Of a stretch of DNA of 64,000 nucleotides, positions 1-10,078 are shown piece by piece. The DNA is from Epiperipatus broadwayi (Eukaryota; Onychophora; Udeonychophora; Euonychophora; Peripatidae): contig JAQFVV010000002.1 in NCBI GenBank assembly GCA_028023455.1, forward strand, positions 33,487,725 to 33,551,724, in the 5' to 3' direction. Below the pieces are notes generated by a model, which was not told the DNA's origin, did no database searches, and worked only from the letters and a program-made list of their open reading frames with translations. The translations under genes were made by a program, and so were the position numbers. The first letter of the stretch is position 1. The number at the start of each line of letters is the position of its first letter.

Positions 1-38
1 TCAAATAACCGATTTAATTTTATTTTTCTTTCAAACAG

Positions 39-134
39 GAAATTATTGAAAGCATTAATGATGAGCTGGGTGGATTAGCAGTAACCCCTAAACCTGGAAC
101 CAAACTGAGTAAACAGTTGGAACATTATTGGTAA
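39..134 (+). CDS. Terminal coding exon of an unidentified host gene
   Basis: A pyrimidine-rich tract followed by CAG (positions 21-38) is a good 3' splice acceptor. From position 39 the frame is open for 31 codons, beginning EIIESINDELGG and ending SKQLEHYW, then two consecutive TAA stops (132-137). The peptide is polar and ordinary in composition, unlike the transposon-derived frames elsewhere, so I read it as the last exon of a gene entering from the left edge. I do not recognise the protein. The exon has no neighbour on the same strand in the window, and the - strand carrier gene at 55 kb is unrelated. Acceptor plus open frame plus tandem stops make this likely but not proven. Confidence 0.65.
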   Translation, partial: EIIESINDELGGLAVTPKPGTKLSKQLEHYW

Positions 135-700
135 TAATTTTCTTACCACTCTTTCCTTGCCCTTAACACAACTTTAACTATGGCAACTTAATTTATAAAA
201 TTATATTATAAATTTGAACAAGTTTGTTACAACTTGTTATAAAGAGTAAAAAAAAGAATAAATACATCTGTGAAATAGATCTGTGGAACCCAATTCTTGA
301 AAAAAATGATTAGTATATATGTAAAAAAAACTACATACTACATATTTTAAAAATTATCATTTACATTTTATTTGCTTTATATTATCATAACAAAATCTTA
401 TCTAAAATTTCTCAAACTATGTCAACTGCTTATCATAACCAAACCCAATCCCATTATCTAAAGATAAACAGAATTTCTATTAGATAGTTTTACATATTAA
501 TTTAGGTTTTAAAAATGTAACTTATAAATTGAATATTGTACTAAGATTTTATAAGAACATATGTATCTTTTTTATCCATTAATTCATATCTATGTAGAAA
601 GTTTTAATTTGAAATTATTTCAATGTCAAAAACGTTTTTCAGAATTTGTATATAAAAAAAAAACTTAAATCTAGGCCTTCCGTTGCCAACTGAAGTCTTA
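135..700. other. 3' UTR and AT-rich DNA, no gene seen
   Basis: After the presumed short 3' UTR there is only AT-rich sequence with homopolymer runs. No open frame or repeat unit is recognised until family A begins near 820. Confidence 0.4.
257..262 (+). promoter_or_regulatory. Candidate polyadenylation signal for the terminal exon
   Basis: AATAAA lies 123 bp after the stop codon of the exon at 39-134. The sequence is AT-rich, so a chance match is possible; the distance suits a short 3' UTR. Confidence 0.4.
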
Positions 701-819
701 CTTGTTAAATACAAAAATGACAATTATAAAGAATGTAAAAATTAGAAAAAACATACTGACCCAAAAATCACCAGAAGAATTTTTAATTATTCTATTCGTT
801 CATGATACTGAATGCTTAC

Positions 820-1143
820 TAGTGGGGTTTGAACTTAGGATTTTCAGTCTATATTCATCATCCACTCCATCTCAAACAACCTATACACATGATCACACAC
901 CTGTGGAAAAGATAAATGATTCACTATACCTATTTCATGCAGAACCAGCACTCATCAGTTGGGCCAGATTATAATCTCCCACACATATATATATACAATC
1001 ATTGCTTGGCTTATATGAAGATAGCAATTCTTTAAATTTTAATGGACAGGCTTCAATTTTCTCACTCTTCCAACTATTCAACGATCCATTTCATTGAAAA
1101 ACCAATGATGGAATGCTCAAAGTTCTTATTGGACTTAATATTA
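820..1143 (-). repeat. Family A repeat unit, cut by a family B insertion
   Basis: This stretch matches the left part of the family A units at 2215, 21880 and 60255. Shared words include GATCACACAC, CAGCACTCATCAGTTGG and TGGACAGGCTTCAAT. The 90-residue frame over it (702-974) is not a gene; the same words occur in other frames in other copies. The unit stops where family B begins near 1144, suggesting that B inserted into A. The strand given is that of the hammerhead it carries (918-966). Confidence 0.7.
918..966 (-). ncRNA. Hammerhead ribozyme motif, family A (core intact)
   Basis: On the - strand the catalytic boxes CUGAUGA and GAAA are both present. Stem II is closed by GUGC with GCAU around a UGGUUCU loop. 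Stem III reads AUA-GG-UAU, followed by A at the cleavage position. The 3' strand of stem I is damaged, so this copy may not cleave. Only the fold can be judged from sequence. Confidence 0.5.
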
Positions 1144-1293
1144 TAAACATCACATGATCACTATTTCTTGTGCTTACTCTTAACTGTTATTAAAACAGGC
1201 AAAACTCTCTATATGTATTGCCACTCAGTGCAAGCCAGAGTAATCAAGGATGCCAGAATGCTTGTACATAAAATCCCATCTAGGGCCTACTCA

Positions 1294-1345
1294 TCCAATA
1301 TCCCTAGACTAATTTCTGGCTTGTGGCCTTTGTCAGTAAGGATCC
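1294..1345 (-). ncRNA. Decayed hammerhead motif, family B
   Basis: This is the reversed-unit counterpart of the intact motif at 1823-1876. The core reads CUGACAA instead of CUGANGA and GAAAU replaces GAAAC. Both are disabling-type changes. Confidence 0.5.
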
Positions 1346-1372
1346 TAAGATCTAGGTGCAGTGCCCTCAAAT

Positions 1373-1427
1373 CCAAGTCTCCTCACTGACCAAGGCCACA
1401 AGCCAGAAACTAGTCTGGAGATATTGG
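1373..1427 (+). ncRNA. Hammerhead motif, family B, core mutated
   Basis: Stem I, stem II (GGC with GCC), GAAAC and the GUC cleavage triplet are kept. The conserved G8 is changed, so the box reads CUGACCA. The predicted cleavage point would be after 1415. Confidence 0.55.
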
Positions 1428-1822
1428 ATGAGTAGGCACTAGACAGGGATTTTATGCACAAGCCTTCTGGCATCCATTGATTATTCTGGCTTGCACTGAG
1501 TGGCAATACGTATAGAGTTTTGACTGTTTTAATAACAGCTAAGAGCAAGCATAAGAAATTGTGATCATGTGATATTTGTTGGCTTAAAAGCAATCCTGCC
1601 TAATAGGATAATGGTGGCTATGGTTATTAAAGAACTAAAGATACCAAAATGTGTAGGTACTGAACTGAATTCAGGCCTATATGACTATATAAGCTGATGA
1701 GCTTGGATTGAAAATATTTAGTATTTTCAATTTGTCTCATAGTTTTGCAGTTATGTAGAGATAAAAGGTGGCTGCTGGAGGGTTGCATTAGATCCTAATA
1801 CCTAGGTGCAGTGCTCTCAAAT

Positions 1823-1876
1823 CCAAGGCTGCTCACTGACGAAGGCCACAAGCCAGAAACTAGTCTGGGAATATTG
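1823..1876 (+). ncRNA. Hammerhead ribozyme, family B, intact core
   Basis: The box CUGACGA is followed by stem II (GGC, loop CACAA, GCC), then GAAAC. The palindromic stem III core is CUAG, inside ACUAGU, and leads into the cleavage triplet GUC (predicted cut after 1865). Stem I pairs CUCA with UGGG, with weaker pairing beyond. The A.A mismatch between the boxes and stem II is seen in all family B copies. This is a type I hammerhead with a minimal stem III, the form known from PLEs and retrozymes. Activity is untested. Confidence 0.65.
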
Positions 1877-2214
1877 AATGAGTAGGCACTAGATGAGGAG
1901 TTTATGCACAAGCCTTTTGACATCCATTGATTACTCTGGCTTGCACTGAGTGGCAATACGTATAGAGAGTTTTGCCTGTTTTACTTATTATAGTTATACC
2001 CATGTAGACATTATGCCAATCTAACCCTCATATTATTGTACAATTAATTAGTTGTTTTGACAACAGGTTAAGAATGTTTATTGTTATTGATATTGGGAAT
2101 GTCTAAGTGTTGTCCGATTTTAATTATTGTATATATTCATAGTAGAGTGATAGGGTAAACTTGTACTAAGATATAATTCAATTTGTTTACACTGAATATT
2201 TCCTATATATGTAA

Positions 2215-2465
2215 ATAGAGGGAATTGAACTTAATAATTTTCAGTCTATGGTCATCCATGACTCCATCTCAAACAACCGATACACATGATCACACACATG
2301 TGAAAAAGATAAATGATCCCCGATATATGTATTTTGTGCAGAACCAGCACTCATCAGTTGGGCGAGATCATAATCTTCCACACGTATACACAATCCGTGT
2401 CCAGCTTATATTAAGATAGCTTAGTAGACTTCAAACTACTCACCCTTCCAGCATGTCCATTAAAT
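2215..2465 (-). repeat. Family A repeat unit, partial
   Basis: The element begins GGGAATTGAACTTAAT, matching the family A terminus at 60260, and ends in the middle of the unit. An inverted partner starts at 2480. It carries a hammerhead motif on the - strand (2316-2364). Confidence 0.65.
2316..2364 (-). ncRNA. Hammerhead motif, family A, one core base changed
   Basis: CUGAUGA is intact. Stem II is the best in the window (GUGC paired with GCAC, loop UGGUUCU). Stem III is AUA-CA-UAU followed by A. The second box reads AAAA instead of GAAA, which should inactivate it. Confidence 0.5.
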
Positions 2466-2479
2466 TTTAAGGAATTGCT

Positions 2480-2690
2480 AACTTACTATAAACTGAGGAC
2501 GGATTACATATGTGTGTGGGAGATGATCTGAACCAACTGATGAGTGCTGGTTCTACAGGAAATTTGTACATTGGGAATCATTTATCTTTTTTACATGTGT
2601 GGTCATGGGTATCATTGTATAAGTTGAAATGGATGACTGAAAGGAGCTTGAAAGTTTTGGTTCAAATCCCCTCTAATTACTCGGGATTCA
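2480..2690 (+). repeat. Family A repeat unit, inverted partner
   Basis: The reverse complement of the 2215-2465 segment, ending TTCAAATCCCCTCTAAT, which matches the opposite terminus of family A. With 2215-2465 it forms a head-to-head pair like the larger one at 60255-61250. Confidence 0.6.
2529..2576 (+). ncRNA. Hammerhead motif, family A, partial stem loss
   Basis: CUGAUGA and GAAA are intact. Stem I pairs ACCAA with UUGG. Stem II has lost part of its 3' strand and stem III ends in C rather than U, so function is doubtful. Confidence 0.4.
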
Positions 2691-2869
2691 GTAAGAAATT
2701 CTAAGCACCAGAAGTTATGCAGCTGGGTCATGATTCATGGAGTTTGAGTCCCAGAATGGCCATTCTACTACTGCCCTAAACCATGTAGGCTAATTTATAT
2801 TGTTTACTCATGATTGCAGGAGACAACTTTTGAGAAGAGTGATAGAGTTGATTTTGTTCTTAAAGCCAT

Positions 2870-3310
2870 CCATAATCATTGAAAATCTGATGGAATGCTC
2901 AAAGCTCTTGCTGATACCAATATTACTGTTACACCCATGTTAACCTTAAAGCACCCTGACCATATGTAGGATTTTAATATGTCCATTTAAAGACACAGAT
3001 AAAAGATGGCAGAATTCCAGCGAAATCTGTAATATTTCAATGCAAGTATTGTGTATATATTTAAGCTAGATCTAATTAGAGAGGATTATATAACCAATAT
3101 GCTTGACCACAAACGTACGAAAACAATAAATGATCAATATGTATTTCATGCTAAACCAGATTTATCAGTTAATCCAGATCATCTCCCACACATATATATA
3201 ATCAGTGCTCAGATTATATTAAGATAGCAAGTCTTCAAACTTTAATAGACAGGCTTCTATCTTCTCCATTCTCCAACTCTTCAGCCATCCATAACATTAA
3301 AAAATCTTGT
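2870..3310. repeat. Family A fragments
   Basis: 2870-3010 matches the distal part of the unit (AAAATCTGATGGAATGCTC, then a TACACCCATGTTAACC-type word). 3095-3310 matches the proximal part again, with a decayed hammerhead on the - strand (about 3133-3176, box CUGAUAA). Confidence 0.55.
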
Positions 3311-3424
3311 TTTATTCAATGTACACTAGATGGCAGTGCTAAGCAAGTCTCCAAACTAGGCTTGCACTGGGTGGCAATACTGTAATGAGATAGTTTATTT
3401 GTAGTTACACAACTTATATAGAGT

Positions 3425-5085
3425 AGAAATTCAGGTAAACAATTATATATGAGTTTTATAGATATAGAGAAGGCATATGATAGAGTACATAGGAATAGAT
3501 TATAGATAAGTTTAGCAAATTTGGGAATGGATGAAGCTTTAGTGGATATTATTAAGAAATTATAAGAAAATAATTATTACATATATCAATTAGGGAATAT
3601 TGAATCACTTAAAGTTAAAAATGGGGTAGGACTAAGGCAAGGATGCCCCATGTCAACCATTTTGTTTGTTATATTTAAGTGAAATGGAAAGAGCAATAGA
3701 AAGATTAGGAAGGGGATAGAGATACCGTTAATAGGTGATAAGGGAGTATATATTTTGTCGGGTCTTTTTTTTGCTGACGATATTTTTCTTGTGTGCAGAA
3801 AGAAGAGAAGATTATGGATGTTATGCTGATGAGATGTGCAAAGGTGGGTAAAGAAATGGGGATTAAATTTAGTGAAGAAAAATCAAATATAATGATGGTT
3901 AGAGAAGATGAAGAATTTTTATTGGGAGATATTAAGTTAAGTATGGTGAATAGATATAGTTATTTGGGAATTATTTTAAGTAATCAGAAAAATTATTTAG
4001 ATGAATGGGATAAAAAAATTGATAAATGAAGCAAAGAAAAGAAAGGGATTGATAAAGAAATTAACACTGTTTTCATATAATTAATATGATGTAGCTAGAA
4101 TTATATGGAAGGGAGTTGCAGTAGCAGGGTTAACATATGGTAATGATGCATTATATGTTAATAAAGGGGTATTATATTATTTAGAAAAAGTTCAAAGGGA
4201 AGTAGGAAGACATGCATTGGATGCAGATGTATGGACAGCAAAGGAGGCAATTCAAGGAGAAATGGGATGGTCAAGTTTTCATATGAGAGATGCAAAAAGT
4301 AAAATAAAAATGTTTGGTAGATTGCAGTTTATGGATAATAAAAGAATAGCCAAAATAGTATTTAATTGGGTTATGAGTAAAGGGCAGGCAACAAGATGGG
4401 TGAGAAAGGTAATGTGGTATGCAGAGGATTTGGATAAAGAATTTATTTCAGTATATTTGTACAAAAGATGGGATGATTGTGTTAAGAGGATTGTTGAGTG
4501 TAGTAGTAGTAAGGAATGGGATAAAAGAATAGATTTATTAATAAAGAATAGGGAGTTAGAGAGATGGAGAAATAGTATGGAGAGTAAAAAGACTTTAAAT
4601 ATATATAGAAATAAACAGAATATTAGGTGTGAGTTAATATATGATAATAGTAAGGAAAGTAGTTTATTGTTTAAAGCTCGAACAGGATCTTTAGCTACAA
4701 AAGAATATACATGTAAATGGAAAAATATGGGTGATTTATTTTGTAAATTATGTAAGGAAGGAATTGAAAATATTATGCATTTGTTAATTGAATGTAAATG
4801 TTTGAAAACAGAAAGGGTACATATAATGAAGTTATGGAAGAATAAATATGAAAAAAGTGATTATACAGAAAGTGAATTATTGGTTTTTATGCTGGGTTTG
4901 GGAAAAGATAAAGGAAATTTAGATATACAGGCCTAGAGTTGACAAAGATTATGTTGTGGAAATGGGATGGAGCAGAATGTGGGAAAACTTAGAGTGGGGA
5001 ATGGGAAATAAAGTGGCTAACAGATTTATCTGGGCATAATTGTTGAGATATTCTCGACTTCGTTTAAGGAGAAGCCACAACACAT
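3425..5085 (+). pseudogene. LINE remnant: reverse transcriptase core to zinc-knuckle C-terminus
   Basis: Broken reading frames encode the second half of a non-LTR retrotransposon protein. RT motif A is FIDIEKAYDRV (about 3460), motif B is GLRQGCPMS (about 3630) and motif C is FFADDIFLV (about 3770). A long frame then runs from about 4100 to the TAG at 4934. It includes GEMGWSSF and a C-terminal knuckle CKLCKEGIENIMHLLIEC (about 4742-4795), which is C-x2-C-x7-H-x4-C. Several frameshifts and stops (for example near 3507, 3564 and 3681) show it is dead. There is no endonuclease domain, consistent with 5' truncation. It is not closely similar to the RTE copies elsewhere here; the knuckle points to a different LINE clade that I cannot name. 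Its sequence is G-rich and C-poor compared with its surroundings. Confidence 0.8.
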
Positions 5086-5818
5086 CACATCACTAGCACT
5101 AAACCAAGTTAGAAGAATATCACATAACTTTATATAATTAATTTGAAAAATTAAATAAAATTTTTGATTTCCATTTCACAATAAATCACAAGCAAGTTTT
5201 TTTTCTTTTTCTTGTATTAAATTAAAATATTTTATTTAATTCTTTGAAAATTCATCCTCAATAAGTGAGTTTGTGAATTTTTTTATTGTAATAATAATGA
5301 AGTATAGGTTTAACTTAATCCCATACTTAGTTATTAATAGAAAGATTTGATATTTTCTTTGATAGTTTAGGAATTTTATAAAGAATTAAATATATATATC
5401 TTATTTATGACTACAATTAGTATGCGAATCACTCTTAGATTATTGAAAGTAGTTTTGTGGATACATAGCAGACAAGTGGGAAAGCATAAACTAGACTGAA
5501 TGACTTTTACATAACAGTACCTTGAATATTAAACCAATACAGCTGATTTTTTGTCGATGATTGAAACAATAAAGGATGACATTAATGCCAGAATCTGTTG
5601 GAAAAAAATAATAACATTATAGGATTGTTGTTATGTAGTGAATGGAAATCAGCTAGTCATAATGAAATCATAATAAGGAAAACCCGTATTCCTAATAACC
5701 GATGTTTCTAGTAGCAAAAAACTTCCTGATATTAGTAACGAACATTTGACTGAAGTGTTTCAAATAGCAGATTGAAAAATTTATTATTATATTAAGATCA
5801 TTAAAAAATAATATAAAG
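5086..5818. other. AT-rich DNA, no gene seen
   Basis: No open frame, repeat family or structural signal is recognised between the LINE end and the MITE. Confidence 0.4.
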
Positions 5819-6743
5819 TACACCCGAGTCTCTTTTTACGCGGATTTATTTAACGCGATTTTGAAGTTACGCGATTCACGTTTCTCCGGAAGTCGAACTC
5901 CGATAATGCACTATTACTTTAAATAATAAATTTTGCATATCTTAAAAGTAATAGCACATTATTGGAATTCGACTTTCATCTTAGTAATTTCAATATTTTC
6001 AGTGCTTTATAATAGCAAGATTTTATGCAATAATGAAATTAAAATCATGATTTCCACATTTTATGTATACACACATTAAATTTTACAAGATTATAATGTA
6101 AATTTGTTCAAACATTGTGTGTGTTAATTTTGCATTTTAAATCACATTCTGTTTTTGCTTTTTAAAAAAGAATGTAATCAATTATTAATCATTGTGTCCA
6201 CAAGTTTATTTTTAAAAGGTGAGTAATAGCAGTGGGCACAATTAAAATTGAAAATTAAAAAATTAAAGACAAAAATAAGAATTTAATTTTTAGTTGTTAG
6301 ATTAATTACTAATTACATTGTCACCAGAAAACTATTAACACAACGTGAGAGTGACGTTGTGATTTTTTACCAGTTTGCAAACGAACCTGTTTATCGGCAA
6401 AGTGATAATAATTAAAACGTGTATAAAAAATGTAAATTACTGTAAATTACACATAAAAATATATTGTTTTGAATAAAATTAAATATTATAGTTAAAAAAA
6501 GTTTGTCTTGTATCAATTTTTTTCAAATTTGAAATTTTTTATTAGTCATATTTTATTTCCTTATTTTTTTTTGCACGAATTTTAAAGTAATTTTACGTTG
6601 GTGCTTTGCTTTTACGTGATTTTCGAAAAATCACAGTCCGTATCCCCCCTTTTTCAAGGTAAGTTACGCCTATTTTTGCGCGATTTCGTTTGCGTGTGTT
6701 TTCTGAGGAACCTATCTATCGCGTAAAATGAGACCCAGGTGTA
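5819..6743. mobile_element. Non-autonomous pogo/Tigger-like MITE, 921 bp
   Basis: The element at 5821-6741 is flanked by TA on both sides (5819-5820 and 6742-6743). Its ends are inverted repeats of about 24 bp. The left end reads CACCCGAGTCTC then TTTTTACGCG; the right end, reversed, reads CACCTGGGTCTC then ATTTTACGCG. Inside the left end TTAACGCGATTTT and TTACGCGATT repeat, and the right half has TTGCGCGATTTCG. This is the subterminal pattern of pogo/Tigger elements of the Tc1/mariner superfamily. No transposase frame is present. A second inverted repeat (about 5890-5932 with 5945-5985) lies inside. Confidence 0.75.
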
Positions 6744-9207
6744 TTACAAAAACAGGTCTAATGCAAATTCATAGACTACTTCATAGAGCAAAAATCAATG
6801 GTAGTATATTTGCAACTACTTAAGTAATTATGTAATGTCTAAATAATAATGAAAACTCTAACGTTAGCCAAAATTTGTATTTTTTGTTTTTAAAAAAATC
6901 ATGATAATTATTTATCTTTTTATAAAATCTAAACATAATTCCAGCAAAAGTTTTATTTGACCAAAATATTGAAATAAGATTAGTTTGATTTTGGGAGATG
7001 AATAGGTAGGATTCCAAATTTCTGAATATTAAGTTATGTATCTGGTTCAAAATATAATTAAATATATTTTAGAATAAGAATAGAAAAAACAAAGGCAATT
7101 TATTTTATTAAAATCGAAATGCAATATTAAACAAAACAGTACTCACGTATTAGTTCGGTGGTGAGATTTCATAGGTGTATAACTTCAGTAATAGTTTTCT
7201 AATGATGCAATCTCTGAAAATAATGTTCACATGGAAACTTCTGACAAAATCAATCAATGATTTATTTGGAAAAATGATGACTTATATAATGTCTACAAAC
7301 ATGCGATCTTTTTGTACAAATTATCTTCCATCATCCAAACTTATAAAGATTTTTTATTTTTCACCAGATCATAGATTACTCATTCCAGCATTCATAGCAT
7401 AGCTTAAATCGTAAAATTAGTAGCAAACTCAACATTTTGATTAATAATTTTCTCCTCATCGGAAGAATATATACATACATAGGAAACCTCTACTAGAAAC
7501 CCATTAAAAATTATAGATAAAAACAATTTAATGATTATTCACTGAAACATGTAGAGGATAATTTAGACATTATGATTCAAAACATTTTACAGGTATTATT
7601 TTCAGTGTGTGTATACATATATCTTTTTAATATCATAGTAATTATCTATACTGTTTTAAAAATTATGATGGCATACGCAATAAATGTATGGAGCAAAACT
7701 TTCGTGAATAGTTTAATTAATGTGCTTAGCTAGCTTTCGACTGGTGTCGGTCATAGACATAGCAATGGTTGTAGTGGAGAGAGAAGAATGTATATATATA
7801 TTGTTCGAGCTAATTTACATGTTGCATTATGATGAGGCAAAATGGCCATTTTTTTGGGAAAGGGAACACAAACTCTTGTTAATGGATATGTCTTTAAAAA
7901 TGTGTCATGCTTGTTTAATTTTTCGCTTGGCATTGTTGTGCTCAATGTTGACATAGGAGGGAAAAAGACGTGGCCAGTTATGGAACAATATTTGATTAAG
8001 TCAAATAATTTTACTTTTGGGAAATATATGTATTCAAGTACGAGTGTGTGTGCGGCGCAACTTAATATCTGAACAGAATTTTTGTTTATTTCTTCCAAAA
8101 CAATGGCTCCATCTTACATTCAGTAATCCAAAGATACTAAATCTAGTACTAATTGAGGGCCAAAAATAGGTAACAAACAAAACAAGAGCAGCCTGCTATA
8201 GTTTCATTATTATTAACTTGAGTAACAATTTTACTGCATTTAAATCCTTATCTCCAAACTGATTTTTGGCTTTTTATCAACGAAGCTTTGGAATTTCACA
8301 TTAGAAATAATGCACATAAGCAACCTTCACCATCTTTAATTCCATTTTATCAATCGAGCAAAAAGCCTAAAATTCAAATTGTCCTCAAGATTTGACAGCA
8401 GTGCCCCCATTTTTGGATACTCAAGCTTCATTGATAAAGGCAAAAAAAAAAAAACCCCCACAGAAACTGATCTGGAAATGAGAATTTAAATGCAAAAAAG
8501 TATCGAGTAATTATTGATTATTCAAATTTTTAGTAGATGACAATATATTAGAAAAGTGCTTTTTTAATTATTAATTACTCAAACTTACAAGTGGATGGCA
8601 CTAGAGTAGGACGTTTGCTATTGGGTAAACTTGAAAATTAAGTGATTTGTTATAATAAAACAAATGCTCCTGCTTGCCTATTTTATCCCTCAGGAAAAAA
8701 AATGATTTCCTAGGACATGGCAATCATTATGTATCACAATCAAAAAATACTTATAAAACTTAATCTTTCATTAAGAAAGATCATGCATTTCATTGGAATC
8801 TGGAATTTTTAAATGATCAACTATCCAATTTATGGATGGGAAGAAATGGCTATCTATTTTTGGCTTTTCCTTTCATAATCAATTAACATAAATGAAATCT
8901 CACTTCTATCATACAAATCCCTTACACAATTTTTTATCTTTTCAATGCATCAATCTTTTTTCTGTCAAATCCGTGACAATTCCTAGTGACAATATTAATG
9001 ACATTTCAGAATCCAAAATATCCTAATATCCAATATTCATTAATCATACTATTTATTTTAATAATATTAAAAGACAGACACAAAGATCACAGCAAAAAAA
9101 TGAAAAAGAATTAAACATTAACCCGCCAAATTTGTATTTTACTTGTTTAAAGATAATTTCAGATACAAAAAATAAATATTTTACACAATAATATAAATAT
9201 GTTAATG
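6744..9207. other. AT-rich DNA, no supported gene
   Basis: Several short frames occur (including overlapping ones at 7720-8098 on both strands), but none has family features or splice context. The stretch at 7720-8070 is somewhat richer in G and T than its surroundings and is unassigned. Confidence 0.35.
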
Positions 9208-9211
9208 TACA

Positions 9212-9742
9212 CAGTGTGTTCCATTGAAAAGATGACCGATTTTCCAATTTGCCTGCCGACCCATCTCTAAATTAGCCTATGAGTTACTATGGGTTAGCAG
9301 CAGTTTAACTATTTGCCACAAATTTTTTATGTCATTAATGTATCTAGATACAAGTTATAATATGAAATGCATCGGTATGTTTTGTATTTTAATCGATCGT
9401 CTTCAATGTTATCCCTGCCATCATAAAATCTTACAAATTACCTGAAAACACTTTTCCAATTCATAATGCCACTGCCATACATAGTTTGAACAATTTCAAA
9501 CATTTCATTAGTGACTTTTCCCAATCTAAAACAAAATTTAATGTTATCATGTTCTACCATCATGATTTAATATACGAAAGATTATCATAATAACTGATAA
9601 TCTAGACAGATTAATACTCTAAAACTTTTGTGGTGAATAGATAAACTGTGTCATGATGAAACATGTAGATTAATTCAAAAATAGCACTGCAGGACGTTTG
9701 GAGAGAAAACAAATCCATCACTTTCCCCATTGTGATACTTTC
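9212..9742 (-). mobile_element. Internally deleted mariner (mini-mariner copy 1)
   Basis: The left end reads CAGTGTGTTCCATTGAAAAG and the right end is its imperfect inverse. On the - strand a decayed frame reads KFCFRLGK then EMFEIVQTMYG, the start of a mariner transposase DNA-binding domain. The catalytic domain is missing. The length of about 530 bp matches the three other copies here, so they share a deletion. Confidence 0.65.
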
Positions 9743-9869
9743 TGAACATATATTTCAATATATTGAATTTACATCAACTATACAATTTAATAAAATGCAT
9801 TGTTCAGCTATCTACATTTTAAAATATATTTAATAGAAATGAAGAAGGATTATTAATAATTTCATCAGA

Positions 9870-10078
9870 TTTCAATGGTATGGATGGCTGAAGAGTTGAA
9901 GGTTGGGGTAGATTGAAGCTTGTCCATTAAAGGTTTGCTATCTTAATATAAAACTGAGCACTGATTATATGTGTGGAAGATGATAAACTGGACCTGTGGT
10001 TGTGTGTGTCAATGGTATGAGATAGTGTGGATAGTTGAAGGATGCTTGAAAGTCTGAGTTCAAATACCCTAGATTAAT
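9870..10078 (+). repeat. Family A fragment, inverted, hammerhead deleted
   Basis: Begins TTTCATCAGATTTCAATGG and ends GTTCAAATACCCTAGATT, matching the right arm at 60890-61196. The ribozyme-bearing middle is missing. Confidence 0.55.

Larger units (their letters stand above)
1144..1985 (+). repeat. Family B element: inverted plus two direct units
   Basis: A reversed unit (about 1144-1345) is followed by a direct unit (about 1350-1800) and a second, truncated direct unit (to 1985). Unit ends carry AACTCTCTATA or its reverse, and ACATCACATGATCAC or its reverse. The two direct units put their hammerhead motifs 450 bp apart (cleavage positions 1415 and 1865). The short frames over the region (for example 1168-1389 and 1345-1593) are translations of the palindrome and are not genes. 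The inverted-plus-tandem layout resembles PLE and retrozyme insertions rather than a cut-and-paste MITE. Confidence 0.75.

Noticed and set aside
702-974. 90-residue frame, related to frames at 2225, 60379 and 60681
   Set aside because: Translation of family A; reading frame is not preserved between copies.
1168-1593. Open frames with SSAYSSNIPRLVSGLW-like residues, repeated at 47210 and 56709
   Set aside because: These translate family B, appear on both strands because the element is palindromic, and have no start or splice context.
1685-1730. CTGATGAGCTTGG in family B centre as a hammerhead box
   Set aside because: Other copies read CTAATGAG at this place and no stem or GAAA arrangement fits.
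7720-8098. Overlapping frames of 76-115 residues on both strands
   Set aside because: No recognised motif, no codon pattern and open on both strands; chance in AT-rich DNA.
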